Of a DNA stretch of 9,430 nt, positions 6,281-9,430 are shown piece by piece. Origin of the DNA: an uncultured Eubacteriales bacterium (lineage in GTDB: Bacteria; Bacillota_A; Clostridia; Christensenellales; Aristaeellaceae); the NCBI GenBank assembly GCA_900553645.1, contig USEE01000034.1, positions 1-9,430 on the forward strand. Reading direction: 5' to 3'. Position 1 is the stretch's first letter. Every line of letters begins with the position of its first letter. Both the position numbers and the translations under genes were made by a program. A model generated the notes under the pieces. The model was not told where the DNA came from and ran no database searches. It saw nothing but the letters and a program-made list of their open reading frames with translations.

Positions 6281-6367
6281 TGGTGCCGATGGCCGGGGTC
6301 GAACCGGCACGCTGTCGCCAGCGACGGATTTTGAGTCCGTTACGTCTGCCAATTCCATCACATCGGC
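6281..6367 (-). tRNA. tRNA-Leu, anticodon CAA
   Basis: The 87-nt gene has acceptor arms GCCGATG (6367-6361) and CATCGGC, then discriminator A and an encoded CCA (6283-6281). The anticodon stem ACGGA/TCCGT encloses the loop CTCAAAA, so the anticodon is CAA (bases 6333-6331), reading UUG. A long variable arm with stem GCTG/CAGC marks it as class II. The T arm is GCCGG-TTCGACC-CCGGC. The D region contains the leucine-typical GGAATTGGCAGACG. All stems pair, so the gene should be functional. Confidence 0.96.
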
Positions 6368-6405
6368 GCGAGCTCACAGCATGTGCTAATGAACTTTGCC
6401 TATGT

Positions 6406-6434
6406 ATTATAGCAAACATTCGCCCCGATTGCAA
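6406..6434 (-). promoter_or_regulatory. Strong sigma-A promoter of tRNA-Leu
   Basis: On the minus strand TTGCAA (6434-6429) and TATAAT (6411-6406) are separated by exactly 17 bp. Transcription should start near 6399, about 32 nt before the mature tRNA 5' end. It is the best promoter match upstream of scfA, so readthrough past the tRNA may also feed the SCIFF genes. Confidence 0.85.
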
Positions 6435-6491
6435 GTTTATTTTTAGAAACGCTTAGAAATTTTAGCTAAAGGCACAGTCAACGGACAATGA

Positions 6492-6641
6492 ATGCCGGTA
6501 TGAACACGTGCCCGCGCTAGCCGCGGGCGGCTTAACCGGTCTGGGCGGCGGCAGATTCATGAACGAGCGGCTTCGGCAGCCTGCGGCATAAGCGTAATTC
6601 TGATCGGCATCGCGGGCGCGGCGGCGTTTCTGCCAATTTAA
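6492..6641 (+). pseudogene. Probable frameshifted N-terminal remnant of a DUF554-type membrane protein
   Basis: No intact gene fits 6435-6719, but two overlapping plus-strand frames together resemble one protein. The frame from about 6502 reads VPALAAGGLTGLGGGRFMNE followed by RLRQ and hits a stop at 6589. The frame ending at the stop 6639-6641 reads ACGISVILIGIAGAAAFLPI. Joined across a shift near 6576-6588 they give the pattern of the DUF554 (YdfK-like) N-terminus as I recall it: NALA-AGG-x-GLLxGRxxxERLR, a short helix, then GLCVxLIGIxGA. The family is normally about 230 residues, so only the first fifth survives, and the start region around the ATG at 6492 is also interrupted (stop after three codons). 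The dtd promoter follows at once. The match is from memory and could be coincidental low-complexity hydrophobic sequence. Confidence 0.4.
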
Positions 6642-6661
6642 TTGCAAAACCACTAAGCGCC

Positions 6662-6687
6662 TTTACACAAGTCATGTATAATATAAT
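6662..6687 (+). promoter_or_regulatory. Probable promoter of the dtd operon
   Basis: The AT-rich stretch before dtd contains two overlapping TATAAT hexamers (6677-6682 and 6682-6687). The only nearby -35-like element is TTTACA at 6662-6667, 14 bp from the second hexamer, which is short. It is the obvious promoter position, but the exact boxes are uncertain. The start would lie near 6694, giving a leader of about 25 nt. Confidence 0.55.
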
Positions 6688-6719
6688 CGTATAGAAATCA
6701 TTATCGGAGGAAACTGCGT

Positions 6720-7169
6720 ATGAGATGCGTGGTGCAGAGGTGCTCGCGCGCGAGCGTAAGCGTAAATGGCGAGACGGTGGGACAGATAGGCCGCGGCTTC
6801 ATGGTGCTGTGCGGCGTGGCCGAGGGCGATACCGACGCGGATATGGAATACTGCCGCGCCAAGATCGCGGGATTGCGCGTGTTTGAGGACGCGGATGAAA
6901 AGATGAACCTGTCGCTAAAGGACGTGGGCGGCGAAATACTGCTGGTAAGTCAGTTTACGCTGCTGGGCGATGCGCGCCATGGCCGCAGACCCAGCTTCTC
7001 CGGTGCAGCCGCACCCGACGAGGCCGACAAGCTGTACGAAAAGCTGGTGAGTGCACTGCGCGATGACGGCTTTAAGGTTGAAACCGGCCGATTCCGCACG
7101 CATATGATGGTGGAGCTGGTCAACGACGGCCCGGTCACGATACTGCTCGACTCGAAGAAAGGGTTTTGA
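6720..7169 (+). CDS. dtd: D-aminoacyl-tRNA deacylase
   Basis: Dtd hydrolyses D-amino acids (and glycine mischarged on tRNA-Ala) from tRNA in the cytoplasm, protecting translation fidelity. At 149 residues it has the standard length. It starts [13 protein letters not shown], has the active-site segment SQFTLLGD (77-84) and GRRPSF (88-93), and carries the Gly-cisPro motif NDGPVT (135-140), in which G137-P138 rejects L-aminoacyl substrates. The ATG follows GGAGG at 6706-6710 with 9-nt spacing. The next gene starts one base after the stop, so the two are translationally linked. In many Clostridia and Bacilli a relA/spoT gene lies directly upstream; here it is absent. Confidence 0.97.
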   Translation: MRCVVQRCSRASVSVNGETVGQIGRGFMVLCGVAEGDTDADMEYCRAKIAGLRVFEDADEKMNLSLKDVGGEILLVSQFTLLGDARHGRRPSFSGAAAPDEADKLYEKLVSALRDDGFKVETGRFRTHMMVELVNDGPVTILLDSKKGF

Positions 7170-7170
7170 C

Positions 7171-7791
7171 ATGCAGGTCATAATACAGACGATAGTCACT
7201 AACTCCATGGCCGAAAACGCGCATGTGGTGTGCGTAAAGGACACGCGCGAGGCGTTCGTGGCCGACCCCGGCGGTGCGGCGGACGAGATAATCGAGGCGT
7301 GCGAGGCACAGGGCTGCCGCCTGACTGACATACTGCTGACGCACGGCCACTTCGACCATATTCAGGCGGTGGCCGAGCTGCATAGGCGCACCGGCGCGCA
7401 CATACGCATACACCCGCGCGACGCGGCGATGCTGACTGATGTTCAGCTCTCGCTGGGTCGTCCGGGCATAGAGCAGGCGCAGGTTGAGGCGGACTATCCG
7501 CTGGACGTGCTGGAAAGCGCGCATATGAATATATGCGGACTGGACGTGGAGGTAATCTACACGCCCGGCCATACCGCGGGTTCGGTGAGCTACTACCTGC
7601 CCGAGCAGAAGGTGCTGATTTCGGGCGATACGATGTTTTATGAGGCGTTCGGGCGCACAGATTTTCCGGGCGGCTCGGCAATGCAGCTCAGGCGCTCGCT
7701 CAGAAAACTGTACACGCTGCCGGGCGAGACGCGCGTGCTGCCCGGTCATGGCCCCGAAACTACTATTGAGCATGAGGTAAGCGGCCGATGA
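7171..7791 (+). CDS. MBL-fold hydrolase, glyoxalase II-like
   Basis: The 206-residue cytoplasmic protein has the full dinuclear metal set of the glyoxalase II-like MBL family: THGHFDH (57-63, with H58, H60, D62, H63), H134 in TPGHTAGS (131-138), D153 in SGDTMF (151-156) and H193 in LPGHGPET (190-197). It lacks the long C-terminal glutathione-binding domain of true glyoxalase II, like the short YcbL-type enzymes. The substrate is unknown; thioester hydrolysis is a guess from the family. It begins one base past dtd and overlaps hemZ by four bases (ATGA). This dtd-MBL-hemZ order recurs in Firmicutes. Confidence 0.9.
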   Translation: MQVIIQTIVTNSMAENAHVVCVKDTREAFVADPGGAADEIIEACEAQGCRLTDILLTHGHFDHIQAVAELHRRTGAHIRIHPRDAAMLTDVQLSLGRPGIEQAQVEADYPLDVLESAHMNICGLDVEVIYTPGHTAGSVSYYLPEQKVLISGDTMFYEAFGRTDFPGGSAMQLRRSLRKLYTLPGETRVLPGHGPETTIEHEVSGR

Positions 7792-9239
7792 TACTTGTTA
7801 CTCAACTGCCTGAATTTTTTAATGACATATGCGAGGTAATACGGCTGTTCATTGCCGCGCCCGAAATCAGAATGCCGGGCGACCCCAACGAACAGGAGGC
7901 GCGCGACGGCCGTGTAATCGAGCATACACACGAGGAGAAGGACGGAATCTGGCGCGAGACTTTTATATATGAAGGCGCAAGCCGCACCGGCGAAATAGCT
8001 GTACCCGACGGCGGCGCGCTGGAATACAAAAAGCAGCTGAAACGCCTGATAAAGCATACGCTGTACGAGCTGCTGCGCGACCATCTGGGCGTAAGGCCGC
8101 CGTGGGGGTCGCTGACGGGCATACGCCCTACGCGCCTGATATACGAGGCGATGGAACGCGGCATGGACGAACGGAGCGCAATGGACTGGCTGGAAAACAC
8201 GTTCGACGTAAGCGCGCGCAAGGCCTCGCTGCTCAGGGACATAGTGGATGTGCAGCGCCCGCTGATAAACCACCCTATGAACGAGTTTAACCTGTACATA
8301 GGCATACCGTTCTGTACGACGCGCTGTTCGTACTGTTCGTTTGCGTCGGACGAGCTGGGGCGGGGCGCGCTGGTGGAGCCGTACATCGAGGCACTGCTGC
8401 GTGAAATCGAACTGACCGGCCGTATGATGCGCGAGCGCGGATTCAGGGTGCGCGCGTCGTACATGGGCGGCGGCACGCCCACCGCGCTGAACGCAAAGCA
8501 GCTGGAGCGGGTAATCGCGGCGGCACAGCGCGAGTTCCCGGAATCGATAGAATGGACGTGCGAGGCGGGCCGCCCCGATACGATAGACCGCGATAAGCTG
8601 AACGTGCTGCTCAGCGCGGGCATAACGCGCATATCGATAAACCCGCAGACGCTGTGCGACGATACGCTGGAGCTGATAGGCCGCCGCCATACCACGAAGG
8701 AAACGATCGAGGCGTATGAACTGGCGCGCGGCATGGGCTTTACCGACATCAATATGGATTTGATAGCGGCTCTGCCGGGCGAGGGCATGGATACGTTTGA
8801 AAAGAGCATGGCGGGCGTGTGCGAGCTTGCGCCGGACAGCGTGACCGTGCATACGCTGGCGATAAAGCGCGCGTCCAAGCTGCATGAGAAGAACTATACT
8901 CAGGTGGGCGCAGACACGGCGGGGCGCATGGTGGAGCAGGCGCGCGATATGGCCTATGCCGCCGGGTACAGGCCGTATTATCTGTATAGGCAGAAGTACA
9001 TGGCGGGCAATCTGGAAAACGTGGGCTATGCTAAGCCGGATAAGGCGTGCCTGTACAATATAGACGTAATGGAAGAGACGACGCACAATCTGGCGCTGGG
9101 CGCGGGTGCGATAAGCAAGTGGATATTCCCGGAGCACAGGCGCATAGAGCGCGCGGCGAATGTACGCAACATAGAATTGTACATACAGCGCGTGGACGAA
9201 ATGGCGCAGCGCAAGCGAGAAATCATTGATATGTATTGA
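7788..9239 (+). CDS. hemZ: HemZ, coproporphyrinogen III oxidase-like radical SAM protein
   Basis: HemZ is a HemN/HemW-family radical SAM protein annotated as oxygen-independent coproporphyrinogen III dehydrogenase. The 483-residue length fits HemZ. An N-terminal domain of about 165 residues contains the HemZ-typical PPWGSLTGIRPTRL (104-117). The radical SAM core starts with FNLYIGIPFC and the cluster motif CTTRCSYC (C176, C180, C183), followed by MGGGTP (226-231), the strand TRISINPQTL and the metal-core segment INMDLIAALPGE. Near the C-terminus, YYLYRQKYMAGNLENVGY is another family signature. The start at 7788 overlaps the previous stop as ATGA. No other heme gene is in the window, so the real role in this anaerobe is open; many hemZ-bearing Clostridia lack a full heme pathway. 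Confidence 0.93.
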   Translation: MILVTQLPEFFNDICEVIRLFIAAPEIRMPGDPNEQEARDGRVIEHTHEEKDGIWRETFIYEGASRTGEIAVPDGGALEYKKQLKRLIKHTLYELLRDHLGVRPPWGSLTGIRPTRLIYEAMERGMDERSAMDWLENTFDVSARKASLLRDIVDVQRPLINHPMNEFNLYIGIPFCTTRCSYCSFASDELGRGALVEPYIEALLREIELTGRMMRERGFRVRASYMGGGTPTALNAKQLERVIAAAQREFPESIEWTCEAGRPDTIDRDKLNVLLSAGITRISINPQTLCDDTLELIGRRHTTKETIEAYELARGMGFTDINMDLIAALPGEGMDTFEKSMAGVCELAPDSVTVHTLAIKRASKLHEKNYTQVGADTAGRMVEQARDMAYAAGYRPYYLYRQKYMAGNLENVGYAKPDKACLYNIDVMEETTHNLALGAGAISKWIFPEHRRIERAANVRNIELYIQRVDEMAQRKREIIDMY

Positions 9240-9247
9240 TGGTAAGG

Positions 9248-9297
9248 GCATGGCATGGACGATGGATGGTCGCCTGTGCCGTGCTTTTTATTTTTTT
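9248..9297 (+). terminator. Intrinsic terminator of the dtd-MBL-hemZ operon
   Basis: GCATGGCA (9248-9255) pairs with TGCCGTGC (9277-9284) over 8 bp with one T-G wobble. The 21-base loop can form a small inner stem. A long T-tract, TTTTT-A-TTTTTTT, follows at 9285-9297. It starts 9 nt past the hemZ stop. Confidence 0.85.
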
Positions 9298-9348
9298 GAG
9301 GCGGGATTATAGTTTGGCTCAACCGATAGAGGGAACGGTATTTAGGCG

Positions 9349-9430
9349 ATGGAGGAGGGGAATAATGGCTTAAAGCGGCAGAGAAAAGTAGCACAGCCAG
9401 CGCGCCGCGTCAAGGACAAGCGGCTGCGCC
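9349..9430 (+). CDS. Possible N-terminus of a basic protein, partial at 3' end
   Basis: From the ATG at 9349 the frame stays open for 27 codons to the right edge, reading MEEGNNGLKRQRKVAQPARR and then VKDKRLR. The many Lys/Arg residues would fit a cytoplasmic tail ahead of a membrane segment, or a nucleic-acid-binding protein. The ribosome binding site is poor: a GAGGG lies about 15 nt upstream. A better site, GGAGGAGGGG at 9351-9360, precedes the ATG at 9364, but that frame stops after two codons. The call is therefore weak. Confidence 0.3.
   Translation, partial: MEEGNNGLKRQRKVAQPARRVKDKRLR

Noticed and set aside
6462..6653. 63-codon minus-strand frame in the dtd upstream region
   Set aside because: It has no ribosome binding site, starts at GTG, and the plus strand shows a better explanation as a decayed gene.
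7135..7773. 212-codon minus-strand frame opposite the glyoxalase II-like gene
   Set aside because: It is antisense to a gene with full MBL motifs and has no recognisable product.
7746..9251. 501-codon open frame on the minus strand opposite hemZ
   Set aside because: It is the antisense shadow of hemZ in GC-rich DNA; the composition (many His, Arg, Tyr) matches no protein family, and the sense strand has clear motifs.

Overview
The window looks like chromosome of a GC-rich, anaerobic member of the Bacillota, class Clostridia. The strongest marker is an intact SCIFF (six cysteines in forty-five) ranthipeptide gene with its radical SAM maturase, a pair largely confined to Clostridia. HemZ, the dtd/MBL/hemZ gene order and an HflX with an N-terminal extension fit the same group. 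Coding sequence is GC-rich, yet AUA is used very often for isoleucine. No phage gene, transposase or CRISPR array is visible.

Layout. (1) Bases 1-972, minus strand: the first 324 codons of a secreted protein with Ig-like (BIG2) domains and a Pro/Thr-rich 12-residue repeat, cut by the window edge. (2) Bases 973-1290: a divergent promoter region with one promoter per strand, a 14-bp palindrome touching the -35 box of the rightward promoter, and a leader of about 135 nt. (3) Bases 1291-4106, plus strand: hflX, whose product carries an N-terminal JAMM-like domain ahead of the ribosome-splitting GTPase, overlapping by one base with a secreted ComEC-type metallo-beta-lactamase protein that has a small C-terminal zinc-binding domain. 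A strong terminator closes this unit. (4) Bases 4200-4491: no gene; it holds the probable minus-strand terminator of the next unit. (5) Bases 4492-6434, minus strand: a promoter, tRNA-Leu(CAA), the SCIFF precursor gene scfA, an intrinsic terminator, and the maturase gene scfB. (6) Bases 6492-6641: what looks like a frameshifted N-terminal remnant of a DUF554-type membrane protein. (7) Bases 6662-9297, plus strand: a promoter, dtd (D-aminoacyl-tRNA deacylase), a glyoxalase II-like MBL hydrolase and hemZ, tightly packed and ended by a terminator. (8) A possible start of another plus-strand gene runs off the right edge.

How it works together. The scfA/scfB pair makes a thioether-crosslinked peptide: ScfB installs a Cys-to-Thr side-chain bond in the Cys-rich core of ScfA. 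The terminator between them probably keeps precursor mRNA in excess over enzyme mRNA. hflX and dtd both serve translation quality control (stalled-ribosome splitting and clearing D-amino acids from tRNA), but they sit in separate operons. The features most worth a second look are the JAMM-like domain on HflX, its coupling to a secreted MBL protein, the SCIFF locus architecture and the DUF554 remnant.
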